This document shows, one piece after another, positions 10,331 to 21,218 of a DNA stretch of 64,000 nt (position 1 is its first letter; each line of letters opens with the position of its first letter). Made by a program: the position numbers and the translations under genes. Below the pieces are notes generated by a model. It saw nothing but the letters and a program-made list of their open reading frames with translations. It did no database searches and was not told where the DNA came from. Origin of the DNA: Saccharomycopsis fibuligera x Saccharomycopsis cf. fibuligera (Eukaryota > Ascomycota > Saccharomycetes > Ascoideales > Saccharomycopsidaceae); assembly GCA_001936135.1 (NCBI GenBank), contig CP012816.1, positions 4,151,501 to 4,215,500 of the forward strand. The letters run 5' to 3'.

Positions 10331-12346
10331 TAGGACAAAGATCCGTTCTAAGCATGCAGATGTCATGTACCATCTTCGTGGGACTTCTCATAGGTAAACA
10401 AAAACCAGTGTACAAAAAAACTGCCAACTTCACTCGGGGCAACTTCAAAATCTGCATCTTTCTGTTATTTAGTCTTACGATTTCCCCAGATTATTAAGGT
10501 TCAGTATATCGTTTCCTATTTAAGAAAGTTTGTTTTGCTATTTCCAGTTTGTATACTTTCGAATTTTAAAGCCTTGTCCTTCACTAGCTGTTTTTTTTCC
10601 AAGCATTTCTCTCATGTAAATTGATAATTTGAAAAGACAAACATATAATCGGATATTGGCCTTTTGAGCAACATTCCGTCTAGTGATAGCATTGCAATAT
10701 CGGTAAGTTTAATTTTGCCATGAACAGAAAAAAAATAAGTAATTAATATTGCATTTCTGCCTGATATTTATAGAAATTGTAATTTACATATAAGCATATC
10801 CGAAAAAATATAGAAGTTTTCGAAAACTAATTCTAAAAAATGACCGGGCCCATATACTCCGTACAAGAGTTAAAGCAATATTGTAGACATATCCTTCGAT
10901 AACGACAACGGCATTACAAGAAGCTCTACTCGTTTTTATTTCCGTTCTCGAATTATGCCTAAATCTCAGATTGTACTTCTTTCTCTTGGAAATCTCTTGT
11001 CAAGCCAATTAGATCTTATTCGTATTCTTTATGTCTACTTAGAGATATCTTGCTCGTGGGGTTAAGTTACAAGACAGAACTAAGTACATATCTCTGAATA
11101 ACATCTGTTCTTCCAAATGACATACATATCGTCACTAATTGCTCTGCTGCTCAAACTTTATGTTGTATAATACCTCTCATGTTATGTGCGATAACTCAAA
11201 GCAAACGCAACGATTTTTTATATTCTACTGGCTATGTGGTATCAAAAACTAATTAATGCACTTTTCCTTTAGCAAGCCACAAGATCCTTTGATCTCATGA
11301 TTTTGAACCATTTCTTTATTAATCAATTGGCCTCTAAAAAACAAAACACAGCAAAACAAAACGTTGTGGCATATTGTTTTCGAATGACTGATACCTCGTG
11401 ATGAAGGATATTATTGCCGCTTACAAAAAGATATATCTTTAATTTTCAAGCGAGTGCAAAAAACTGAGTGCTATTACTTTTTCGAGAATGGTCAAAAATG
11501 TTAAAAAAAAGAAATAGTATAAGGCTTTTACCTTATGCCTCATATAAATGGACGTATGGTTTTTGTTTATCAATAAAAAAAGTACACTATTAATAGCAAT
11601 ATTCAAATATTTGCGAAAATAACGTTTATTTAAAAAATTTCAAAGTTGCGGCTAATAGGATATAGGATTGCATATCATAATAGTTTAGCATAGTTTTACA
11701 TAATAAACTCAATCTAACATATAGTTGCCTTATTTTTATTAGCATAGAGCAAACTCAAGATTATGGCCTAGATTCAATACAGCAAATAAATTTAATACTA
11801 TCTTTTTTAGAATTTCAAAAACGCTTTATTTTCTGTTCTGATTTTCTCTCATACACTTTTCTCAAAACGGCTTCTCGACACCAAAATGTTGATTTTTTAT
11901 CTTTTTTCAAAAAATAAATACAAAACAAGCAAACAGACGGACTGAACTCTACGTAAACAATACCCTCGCACTGTCATTGAGGTATTTTGTGTTATGGTCT
12001 GTTGCCAATATAATAGTGTGCTCATTTATCGTCCATTCCGAACACAAAAGCATTTTCTCTATTAAGCATCTTAATTTTTGACCTGTTCTGCTCTGATTTC
12101 GAGCTATGTTTTCGTTGATTTTGGCCCTGCTTTCATATCAAGTACATGATGAAGCACGGTAGAGTCCAAGTAAGCTGCAGTAGAAAAATAGATGGTGGCA
12201 TTCTACGCGTATCCGCGAAACCCGCATTAGTTGAGCATTACATTGCATGTTTCCTGCTAGTTTTGTTGTATGCATGTGCCTTCTGACCGCGCATTGCATA
12301 ATAGTACAGAAAGCTAGGATATTGCGGGTAAAATTTTTCTAAAAGT

Positions 12347-12380
12347 ACTTACGAACGATACTTACGAACGATACTATCGT
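12347..12380. repeat. Tandem 13-bp repeat ending in an inverted repeat
   Basis: The unit ACTTACGAACGAT occurs twice back to back (12347-12359 and 12360-12372) and is followed by ACTATCGT. The junction forms the perfect inverted repeat ACGATA-C-TATCGT (12368-12380). This looks like a clustered protein-binding site about 1.26 kb upstream of the next ATG. Confidence 0.6.
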
Positions 12381-12839
12381 CCGGTGGAAAAAAAAAGATG
12401 CAAACAGACAATGCTAATGAGCATCTTTTCTGTAGCGTTGCGGCCTATTGACACCAAGATGGCCATCAACAAGACAAGATACTGCATCTTAATCCACAGC
12501 CTGGCAAAGTAGCGGCATCATTATATGCACCTGTAGATGCTCGAATAGATAGTTAGACAGGTTGGAAACAAGCAAGCCAACATATAGACAAACACTCAAT
12601 TGTAATAGGTTAAATGTTGATGTCAAATGTTCTGTATATAGTTCACCATTTTATTTAATTGTTCGATTTATCTTATTTCTTGCCTTTTTCGTTACGGTTT
12701 TTTGCATACAGTCTCTTGTCACTCTCGTGGCACTCCAAAGGCCATTGCATGATAGTACATTGCAGCACTTATTGCATTAGTGCTATTTGGTTTTGGCCTG
12801 ATAATCGTGATTTTTTGAGCTAATGCACAAGCACATTTT

Positions 12840-12895
12840 GCAGACAGGCTGCAGGTAGGCCGCAGACAGGCGCGCCGAGGGCGGGTTGGCCGTAA
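12840..12895. repeat. GC-rich cluster with repeated GCAGACAGGC and a GGCGCGCC palindrome
   Basis: GCAGACAGGC occurs at 12840-12849 and 12862-12871. The second copy runs into the 8-bp palindrome GGCGCGCC (12869-12876). The cluster stands out in an otherwise AT-rich region and lies about 750 bp upstream of the gene at 13637. Confidence 0.5.
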
Positions 12896-13636
12896 ACAAC
12901 GCTTTACAGCACACAAAACAACAATTTTTTTAAAACTAGAACAAAATCGGAACAAAACCACGTAAAAGACGTTACAAAAAAAGGGAAAATATTGCTGGTT
13001 TTCGATTCAACAGCCAAGTTTGTTGTCCCATTTTAGCTGTTTATTAAAAAATAAAATTATGTTTTTAGATTTTGCCTTTCAGTGGGGGTTTAGCGGAGGT
13101 CTGTGTACTACATCTATATATATTCGAATTAACTCCGGGTGCGTAGTCGTTTTTTTTCTCAAAAAATAATATTTGGGCCCACTCCATTTGCCGGCACATT
13201 CCAAATTTATTGATTTTCCAACTGTTCATCTGTTTTTTAGCTTGTGAACTTCTTAATCCACATATCTCACAGATCTCCACGTTTTCTTTTCCATAAATAA
13301 TAAGAAGGAAAGATAAAACGTACAAAGCTAAAACTTGAATAAATTCAGTCGGTGATCTTCCTCTGCTTCTAATTTCTCGCGTATTCAAGGTTTGTTCTCG
13401 TTCAAGGTCGATTGTTCATATCCTGCACCTTGACAAAAGAAACTTCTCTCTATATTGCTGGCATATTATAACTAATTGTTGTGGATTTTCTTATACATCC
13501 TTGGTGCACTACTTTCTCTTTTCACATATATATCTTCAGACTTTCTCATTTAGGCTGCTTTGTTTCCTAATTTTCCTTTTCTTTCCTAGTTTACTTTGCG
13601 GTATCCTTTTCTTTCTGGCAACCTCTGTCTTTCTCA

Positions 13637-16111
13637 ATGATAATGTCAGAGTATAACACTAACCTTCAATATTTTCTCATCAACAATAGTACCACATCAA
13701 ATAACAAGCATTTGACCTCATTCTATTCAAGTACTTCTGCCATGTCTAACCAAAATAACTCAGGGGAGTTTTACAACCCCACGAATACTGGCTACACTGG
13801 TTACTACTGGAGTAACAATATTGTACTGGGCGGTAGTAATAGTGGTCCTAATAACTTTAACCCTGATTTAACTAGTCAAAATAACAATGATAGCAATAAC
13901 AATAATAATCTCAGTGGTCTTTATAGCTACAACTCTAACACCTATTCGAATAGCCCAAATCAAAACTATCAAACTACCTCTACTCATAATGGAAATGGCA
14001 TCCACGATCCACAACATCAATACACGGCGTCTTCCTCTGCTATGCCAAACTCATCCACATCTACCACTTCCTCATACAATTCTTTTGATAATAACGGTGC
14101 TCAAGCTATGGATTACAACCTGACGAACCAATTCAACATTCCACACCCATCACAAAATTACGTCGGCCAGCAGTCACTTCCTCAAGGAAAACGTTACTCA
14201 GTTTCTTACTCAATGGGTTCCGGCTTCCCAGTTTCCTACCATAATCCCAACATCAATATGAGTGCCAATGATAGCTACAATAATAATAATAATAATAATA
14301 ATCATACTAATACTAATACTACTAATAATAACAATGGTGTTTATAGCCAAGATGATAATTCTATGTCCCAATTGAGCTATTCTTATAGCCAACAATTGTC
14401 AGGAAATGGATATCCACAATCACATAGCCACAACATGACTAATGTCAACGTTCCTACAAACTACTTGATGTACAACAACACCAATCCTAATACTCCCAGC
14501 AGTGGGAATTACTACCATCAAACATATGGATTTAATCCTCTGGCTGGAGGTAGTAATAGCATGCGGATAAAAAATGAAGAATTCTTCTCTGATTTATCAC
14601 CCACTGTTGTTGGCTTTCCTCATCATTCCTCTCCAAATAGAGCTCAACAGGAAGATAATATTGACGAGCAGCCAATTTCTATCAACTACAACAAACCCCA
14701 ACATGACCCACCTCAACAACATCATCAACCATCGCAGCGATCACATCAATACCAAGCTGTTCCTCAACAGCAAATTAATGCTACTGAAATCTTTCAAGTT
14801 TTTCAAAACCGGTTGAAGAATAGTTCTCATGTTAAACTATTGCGCACTAACACTCTACCAAAGGAAGAAATTCTGAAGAACATTACCATTATTGAAAAAA
14901 ATAACAAAAAAGTGTTCTTCAACTTTGAATATCCAACTGTTTCAATCAGTTTCAAGGAGCCTATAAACAATATAACGCATAATTGGACTTTGACCGATAA
15001 AAATGTTAAGCACCGCAAGCTTGTGTTGTTCTACTGGGATTTCTCATTGATGAAAGCTAATCACGTCATTAATAACCTGGACTCTAGAAGTTCATACGGC
15101 AATGCTGATAGTGGGAATAATAATGCAACCGCAGCTGCAGCCGCAGCTTCTTTTGGTACAGATGCTAGCAGCAACAGTCCTGAATTTTTGAATGAAAATT
15201 TGGAGTACATCAAGTCCATTCTCAGCTTGAAGTACGATACCATTACTGAGGATGAATACAAGTACCTCTTCGAAAAACCAACCAAAAGACAACAACAAGA
15301 CAACAAAGCAAAAAGTAATCCTGAAATAGAAAGCAGCCGACTTAAGCATTTGCTATCAATTATTCAAGATCCAATAACTAATGCTACAAAAAACACTTTC
15401 TGTATAATATCGTGTTTATACTGGAAACAAGCTGACAGTTATTTTTTGACATCCGTTGACTTGTTGTTTTTATTGGATAAACTTAGTGGGAGAACTACCA
15501 ATATTACTAACAGTATCCAGAACAATGATGCTGGATCCTCAACTGGTTCAACTAGCAGCACTAGTAGTAGCACTAGCAAGAAATCGGGCAAGTACGCTAG
15601 CAAATCTGAGGTTAAACGTCTCAAACAGGCAGCTAAGTTGCTCAAAGCTGCTGATTCAAAAGAAGTAAATCGTATCAGAAGAAATTTGTTGAACTTTAAA
15701 AGCATCACTCTTGGCAAAGGCGAGACAGACTATAATGATGAAGATGCTTTGGGGAGCATGGTTGGTGGCACCAGCACTAGTAGTCAGTATGGCAGCGAAG
15801 CAGAAATGGATTTTTTTCATATCATTATGGGTTTTGATAACCCAAAACCAAGGAAGATCGAAAAAAAGTTGAAAGTTTATGAATGGAGCATTTTGAAGCA
15901 AGCTTTAGATAAAATCATGAAAAAGTATTGTGTTGATTTGAAAAGCCACGATAGTCCACCAGGCGCTGCTGCTGTTCCTTCTGCTGCCGGCGCAGTTCCT
16001 GCTACCGGAGTATTCACTATGTCTTCTTTGCAGGATCAGCAAACTGACTACAATCAAAATCCATACCAGTTTAACGGACTAGGTCAAGTAAACCAAAACT
16101 TATTTGGTTAA
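13637..16111 (+). CDS. Asn/Gln-rich putative transcription regulator with a weak Ste12-like domain
   Basis: The 824-aa product has an N-terminal half rich in Asn, Ser, Tyr and Gln, as in prion-like regulators. A folded region begins near residue 385 (EIFQVFQNRLKN, KVFFNFEYPTVSISF, KLVLFYWDFSLMKANHVI). After an Ala/Asn insert comes FCIISCLYW (588-596), then YFLTSVDLLFLL. A Ser/Lys-rich insert is followed by VNRIRRNLLNFKS and KKLKVYEWSILKQALDKIMKK (from about 744). The order SC-x-x-W, TD/VD-hydrophobic, R-x-NL-x-x-K, then KKxKVFxW and AL-x-x-x-KK parallels the Ste12 homeodomain-like region, but much more weakly than a normal Cph1/Ste12 orthologue. I infer a diverged Ste12-type protein; an unrelated regulator is possible. 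It has exceptionally long gene-free flanks on both sides. Confidence 0.8.
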   Translation: MIMSEYNTNLQYFLINNSTTSNNKHLTSFYSSTSAMSNQNNSGEFYNPTNTGYTGYYWSNNIVLGGSNSGPNNFNPDLTSQNNNDSNNNNNLSGLYSYNSNTYSNSPNQNYQTTSTHNGNGIHDPQHQYTASSSAMPNSSTSTTSSYNSFDNNGAQAMDYNLTNQFNIPHPSQNYVGQQSLPQGKRYSVSYSMGSGFPVSYHNPNINMSANDSYNNNNNNNNHTNTNTTNNNNGVYSQDDNSMSQLSYSYSQQLSGNGYPQSHSHNMTNVNVPTNYLMYNNTNPNTPSSGNYYHQTYGFNPLAGGSNSMRIKNEEFFSDLSPTVVGFPHHSSPNRAQQEDNIDEQPISINYNKPQHDPPQQHHQPSQRSHQYQAVPQQQINATEIFQVFQNRLKNSSHVKLLRTNTLPKEEILKNITIIEKNNKKVFFNFEYPTVSISFKEPINNITHNWTLTDKNVKHRKLVLFYWDFSLMKANHVINNLDSRSSYGNADSGNNNATAAAAAASFGTDASSNSPEFLNENLEYIKSILSLKYDTITEDEYKYLFEKPTKRQQQDNKAKSNPEIESSRLKHLLSIIQDPITNATKNTFCIISCLYWKQADSYFLTSVDLLFLLDKLSGRTTNITNSIQNNDAGSSTGSTSSTSSSTSKKSGKYASKSEVKRLKQAAKLLKAADSKEVNRIRRNLLNFKSITLGKGETDYNDEDALGSMVGGTSTSSQYGSEAEMDFFHIIMGFDNPKPRKIEKKLKVYEWSILKQALDKIMKKYCVDLKSHDSPPGAAAVPSAAGAVPATGVFTMSSLQDQQTDYNQNPYQFNGLGQVNQNLFG

Positions 16112-16282
16112 AAGATTTTCTTTTTCGTTCTTGATTTTTCTAACCTTTTGTTTCTTCTTTTATCTTTTTGTGTCGGTCTTCAATTCTTATTTGTCTTATT
16201 GTGTATTTTCTATCGGTTTTTTACCTCATAATTCTGATAAAATTTTTATCTGTAATAATTAATCTGTGTTTTGTTTTCGTTT

Positions 16283-16316
<34 letters not shown>

Positions 16317-18321
16317 GCTTTTTTATCTTGGTGGTATATATTAGCTGGCGTTATTTAATACTTTATGGGCTTTTTGCCCCTGCTAATTCCAAGCAGTTTT
16401 TTCTATTATTTCATTTGATTTTTTTTGTCTTGATCCAATATTAGATTGTCTTCTCTTACCTTTTCTCTTTTCAGCTCTGCGCTCCAAAATGTCGCATTGG
16501 TATATTATTTCTTTACAAATATTTCTCCATTGTCTTTTTACTAACTGAACTTAAAATTCTTCTATTGGAATTTTTGTTTATTTCAAGATTGATTGGTTAA
16601 TCTTTACGATACACGAACATTACAACTTTTATCAAACTTTCCTGTGTACAGAAATTATTTTTTGATCACAAGATATCCACTCCGTAGTCCTTGACAACAA
16701 TAAATAGATGGAAATTCCTGGAAGAAATAGTGGTTGCAATCAACATCATTCATTATTTGTCAACGCGGTTCTTTCAGCCATAAATTAGTAGAATGTGTGC
16801 GAGATTGATTGTAAGGTTCAATTATTTATTACAGTATCGGTTTTCTCCCTTTTGTACTTTCAGAATTTAAAGTCAATAATTCTGCTGGGCGATAAATTAG
16901 GTAGTTATTTAATTTTGAGCAATCAGTTACCGAAAACATTAAGAATGCACCCATTTTCGAAAAAAAAGAGACAAGCAGACAGATGAGCCATTAGCGCATG
17001 CACAAATGCATACTACAGTAATGTTCATCTATAGCCATACCACATAGGTTCAAATTTTGCTAGCTTGGGTCCGAGCTTGGTCTCAAACATCTTACATCAC
17101 ACTAAGAAAAATCAATCTGGTTCCTGCCTCGAAACATCATAGTTTAGGCGTTCCTTGTCTTTGCTCGCGCTTGTCTCAATTTTATAGCATTGCATTAATT
17201 GAATCGCGCAACATTTATAGTAAGAACAATTATAGTTTTGATTATTTGCTTGCACATTGCCGACTGACCGGGATCTTGATACAGTGAAAGGGTGGTTTTA
17301 GGGATGTCAGTTAATTTACGTCAATAGTGTTTTATAACTGATATTGATTGTTATCATTCGCAAGTACGGATAGTCATTATAACACGTTTTAAGGCTTCCT
17401 CGCTCATTACCGCATGCAATGCTGCTGTCTCAAAGTGAATTAATTGTAAGCGGTGTCTCAGAAGCACAGCGATGCAGCCAGTCAATAAGGCACGCTGTAT
17501 ATTGTAAGGTTTGACAGGAGGATACTTTGAGGCTCGATAGACTAGTTAAGATTGTACATATTCAATAAGATACATCTAAGGTTTTTATGTTACAGAAACA
17601 GATACTAGATTTCGTTCACTTTTGTGATCAGAAACTCAAGAACTGTTCAGAAGCAAAAAAAACGTTCTATGACTATCAAAATAAATCTAATTTTGTAATT
17701 TTCAAACTACTGGTTTAGCCCTTCCTGCATTTTCCTTTATTAGCGGCCTCGCGTCCATTATAAATAATAAATAGTTTTAAAAAAGGATAAAAAATAAATC
17801 AAAAACAATCTCAAACAAAAAATGAAAGTAATGCATTAGCATTACTGCGAAGAACTTCATGAATTTGACTGCAAAATTTATAATATTCATTTGTCACCAG
17901 CAGAAGAAAAAAAAAGTAAAAAGAAATAATATTGAGTATTCTTTATTTCGTTTCGGGGCTTTTTTCTGCATCACTAAGCAAGATGCATATGCTATGACTT
18001 CGAGCAAGACGTAAAAAGAACTGCCCAAATTGGACTACGACAACAAACATGAGTGTTTTTCCTTTTCCTTTTTATTCTTTTTGAAACAGTCTGCGGATGC
18101 AAAATGGAATGCCAAAATTATTATCTAAAACTCCAAAAGACTCATTTCTCAGTTGAACAGTACTGGTTTTCAGTCGAAACAAATTCAGGCAACGAAAAGA
18201 AAACTAAGCAATCAATCTTAACAGATCTTTATTGTACTTCCTTGGTTTGTGAGATAGAGTGTGCATTGGTGCTTTTCTATCGGCTGTTGTTACGAAATCC
18301 GTTTTGCTTATTTGGGTTTCA

Positions 18322-18357
<36 letters not shown>

Positions 18358-19116
18358 GGAATTTCGGATTGCGCTTGCTGTTATTCCTCTATTGTTCTTT
18401 AAAAGTTATTACATAACTTTTGTATATTGTGCTAAAAAGCATCTGTGTGCGAGACATCCGATATAACAACAAAGCACTGCGTCTTTAAGCTTACTAGTAC
18501 ATAGACTTGCGTCTAGAATAAATATAAATACACCACCACCACCACCACCCACTAAACTAAGCATTGGGCCTATTTAAAGAGAATTCTCTACGCCGATAGA
18601 ATAACAAAAACTTTCGTAACGCATGTGGAAGCGGCATTCATAAAAAATTATCATGCAATATTTAATTCAAATGATAATTTTCGCGCTTTGAGGAATACTG
18701 CCCGAAGGAGCAGAATAGGGGGTATATGACCCTGCACAGAATTGAAAATATATAGCGCTACATCTATGGATAATGTGAACGCTGTGTAAGTGGAAAAGTG
18801 AGTATTAAACATGAAGAATATACGTTTTATAGCGGTACCAATTGTTGATATGGTTGCGGCTTCAAAAGACAGAGAAAGTAAATTGCAGTCCTTAAGGAAC
18901 CAGAGATAGTTCATCGTAGTGCTACAAACGAAAATGATGCATTAAAAGGTAATAATATAACAGGGTTTTAAAAAAAATAAATAGAAATGAATTGGCAATA
19001 ACACTAAGAAAAGTGACCTACGCAGATTTGAAAGCCACAGGAAGCGTTAAATAGACGGATAGAATTAAAAACGTCAATAAGAAAATTCAACCTATATTAA
19101 AAACAAGAAAAAAATT
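16112..19116. other. 3 kb gene-poor intergenic region with two long T runs
   Basis: This stretch lies between the Asn-rich gene and the 3' end of GUP1. It contains T27 (16290-16316), T30 (18325-18354) and an ACC trinucleotide run (about 18531-18549). The open frames here are short; one of 137 codons runs through the T30 tract as a Phe run and is not protein-like. No gene is supported. Confidence 0.5.
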
Positions 19117-20952
19117 TCAACATCTCACATCAATGCCCCTTCTTTTTTCTGATTCCCTTAATTCATACATGACTTGTACTGCAACGAAAAGACAAGCCGA
19201 ACAAGTTATGAAAAACACCCCACCGTGCACTGTAAACAACATACTTTTAAGTAAATTCACTGTACCATCATGCCCTAAACAAAAACCATAAATATTAGCA
19301 ATCATCATTAGCCAAATATTTAACACAGATCCCATCCCGCAAATAAATCTATACCATGGCTTTGTAACAAAATGCTTCGCAAAATACTGCGAGAGGAAAA
19401 TTTCTGGAAGCAAAAAAATCACAATTAACCATCCCCATATGAGCAACTTAAATTCAATGTCATGCCAAACAGCTACAAAACTGAAAACTGCCAATGAACT
19501 AAGAATTCGATGTTTAGAACCACCCAAGGGCACGTAAACGTAACGGGTGACCCATTTGTTAAAAGAACGGTGCCATGCACGCCAAAATGCCAAAGCGCTG
19601 TAATTATTATTCATACAACGAATCATATTTTCTGGCGGATCCATATTATCAATAAGGGCCCAGAGACGGAAGAATCTCCACGGAATTAATAACTTGAGCC
19701 AAATTACATTCAAATTAAATAGACCAATCATAGAGATTTGAAATGGAGTATAATTATCATAAATCTTAAGTTTAGCAATGGCTACCACATACATAAAATG
19801 TAGCATGAACTCCATGGTCAAAATACAAAAGATAAAACGCAATGCATATCTAGAAGTATTTTTGAGACTAATGGTGGATAATGTCTTTCTTGTTTGGTAC
19901 AAGTAATCATTGAATGTGAGCACAGGGCCAGCAATGAATAAAGGTGCATACAAGACATAAGCCAAATAATGAGCGAAAGTGTAGTCATATAAGCTCCACG
20001 GATAATTCTGTCGTTCACGATCAGTCAAATCACCAGTCAAATTATGATTATCAACGTTGGTTTCGTCATCTTTTAACAAGTTGAGTTCTTCTTGACTAAT
20101 GGTGTCACTTTTTTTCTTTGACAATTCTAATTCTTTTAATTGAATACCACTTCCTTTACTACTGTTTTTCAAATCATAGTAACGATAGATATAATCCATG
20201 TTGAAACTAATAGTTCTTAAAAGTGAAAAATTGTAGAAAACGTCCCATCGCGGCACTATACCTTTGATGTCATCTAGCCATTGTAGACTACTAAACATTG
20301 ATCCATACAATTGGTAATCACGATAGCGGTCATTGAAATATAATGCAGCAATGCCATAGACCCACAAGAACGTTATTGCAGTAATTTTGTATACTTTAGT
20401 ATTGGCTTCATTATTATTAGCCAGACTTTTCTCTTTATCGACGGCAATCAATACTTTGACCACAAAATAGCATACTGTGACATGAAACAATATCTTGAAT
20501 GCATTCATTCCATGTGCAAAAAGGATAAAAATCACGCCAAATACCAAATCGAACTTAAGTTTGGTAACATGCCATTGCCATACACAACATACTCTTTTCA
20601 CTATTACATGACTAAGCATAAGCACCACAAGTAACCAAAAATTATCACGGAAAAAACGATATTGAGTGTCACTATTGTCAACTTTGCGACCAAATAGCCA
20701 TCCTGGAGACAATAGAAGCTCATACTGCGAGTAATTTGGGTGACTGGGCTGTGAAATATCTAGCCCTTGTTTGAACATGAGTGGTATAACTATTAGAAAC
20801 ACAATCATATAAAGACGAAATTCTGTGGTATGCCAACGAGACTGTGAATTACTGGCTCCGAGGACACGCTTGAACCGGACTGGGTCCAGCGTCGGGTCGA
20901 TCCGCTGGTCGACCAGTGGTAAGCTGAAGAAACGAGCGATGCGACGAGGCAT
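19117..20952 (-). CDS. GUP1: MBOAT-family membrane O-acyltransferase Gup1
   Basis: Gup1 is a multi-spanning ER acyltransferase that remodels GPI-anchor lipids by attaching a very long fatty acid. It affects cell wall structure, lipid rafts and glycerol phenotypes. The frame is open upstream from a TTG; the first ATG is at 20952, giving 611 aa (S. cerevisiae about 560). Clear family blocks are WHTTEFRLYMIVFLIVIPLM, LLLSPGWLFGRKVDNSD, FFRDNFWLL, GIVPRWDVFYNFSLLR, PLFIAGPVLTFNDYLYQ, TPFQISMIGLFNLNVIWLK, SALAFWRAWHRSFNKWVTR and VAVWHDIEFKLL, which carries the MBOAT catalytic His. Many hydrophobic membrane segments are evident. A charged Lys/Glu insert of about 50 residues around residues 265-320 makes it longer than the S. 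cerevisiae protein. Confidence 0.96.
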   Translation of the reverse strand: MPRRIARFFSLPLVDQRIDPTLDPVRFKRVLGASNSQSRWHTTEFRLYMIVFLIVIPLMFKQGLDISQPSHPNYSQYELLLSPGWLFGRKVDNSDTQYRFFRDNFWLLVVLMLSHVIVKRVCCVWQWHVTKLKFDLVFGVIFILFAHGMNAFKILFHVTVCYFVVKVLIAVDKEKSLANNNEANTKVYKITAITFLWVYGIAALYFNDRYRDYQLYGSMFSSLQWLDDIKGIVPRWDVFYNFSLLRTISFNMDYIYRYYDLKNSSKGSGIQLKELELSKKKSDTISQEELNLLKDDETNVDNHNLTGDLTDRERQNYPWSLYDYTFAHYLAYVLYAPLFIAGPVLTFNDYLYQTRKTLSTISLKNTSRYALRFIFCILTMEFMLHFMYVVAIAKLKIYDNYTPFQISMIGLFNLNVIWLKLLIPWRFFRLWALIDNMDPPENMIRCMNNNYSALAFWRAWHRSFNKWVTRYVYVPLGGSKHRILSSLAVFSFVAVWHDIEFKLLIWGWLIVIFLLPEIFLSQYFAKHFVTKPWYRFICGMGSVLNIWLMMIANIYGFCLGHDGTVNLLKSMLFTVHGGVFFITCSACLFVAVQVMYELRESEKRRGIDVRC

Positions 20953-21218
20953 GAATGGGTTGATGGATAGTTGGGTTCGACGTAGGGGCAGTAACAATTC
21001 TCAAAGCTTTGAAGCTTTTATGTTATTGTTTAACCTGTCGATTTTGACACTCGTCGTTTATTTATACATCCGAACACCACAAATAGTACCCCACACATCC
21101 AGACATATTTCTTACTGAGATTAAACGCAGTACAAACTATACAAACCTTCTAATATTCAAATATCCATTAAAACTATACAATACGCGTCTATTTCATATG
21201 CAAAAGTTATCGCCACTT

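Larger units (their letters stand above)
10331..13636. other. 3.3 kb gene-free region, probable regulatory region of the gene at 13637
   Basis: No convincing coding sequence is seen; the short open frames (72-107 codons) have random composition. The region holds a tandem 13-bp repeat with a palindrome (12348-12380) and a GC-rich repeat cluster (12840-12890). Long upstream regions are common for cell-fate transcription factors in Candida-type yeasts, so I infer a long promoter and/or 5' leader for the gene at 13637. Confidence 0.4.

Noticed and set aside
13065-13388. 107-codon minus-strand frame upstream of the Asn-rich gene
   Set aside because: No recognisable domain, random composition, and it lies in the likely promoter/leader of the downstream gene.
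6339-13636. Centromere or telomerase RNA in the long gene-poor stretches
   Set aside because: No large inverted repeats and no stretch resembling a telomeric-repeat template were seen by eye; a dot plot would be needed to exclude weak repeats.
18053-18466. 137-codon plus-strand frame
   Set aside because: It does not start at a clear gene start, is Phe-rich and runs through the T30 tract as a Phe homopolymer; no family resemblance.
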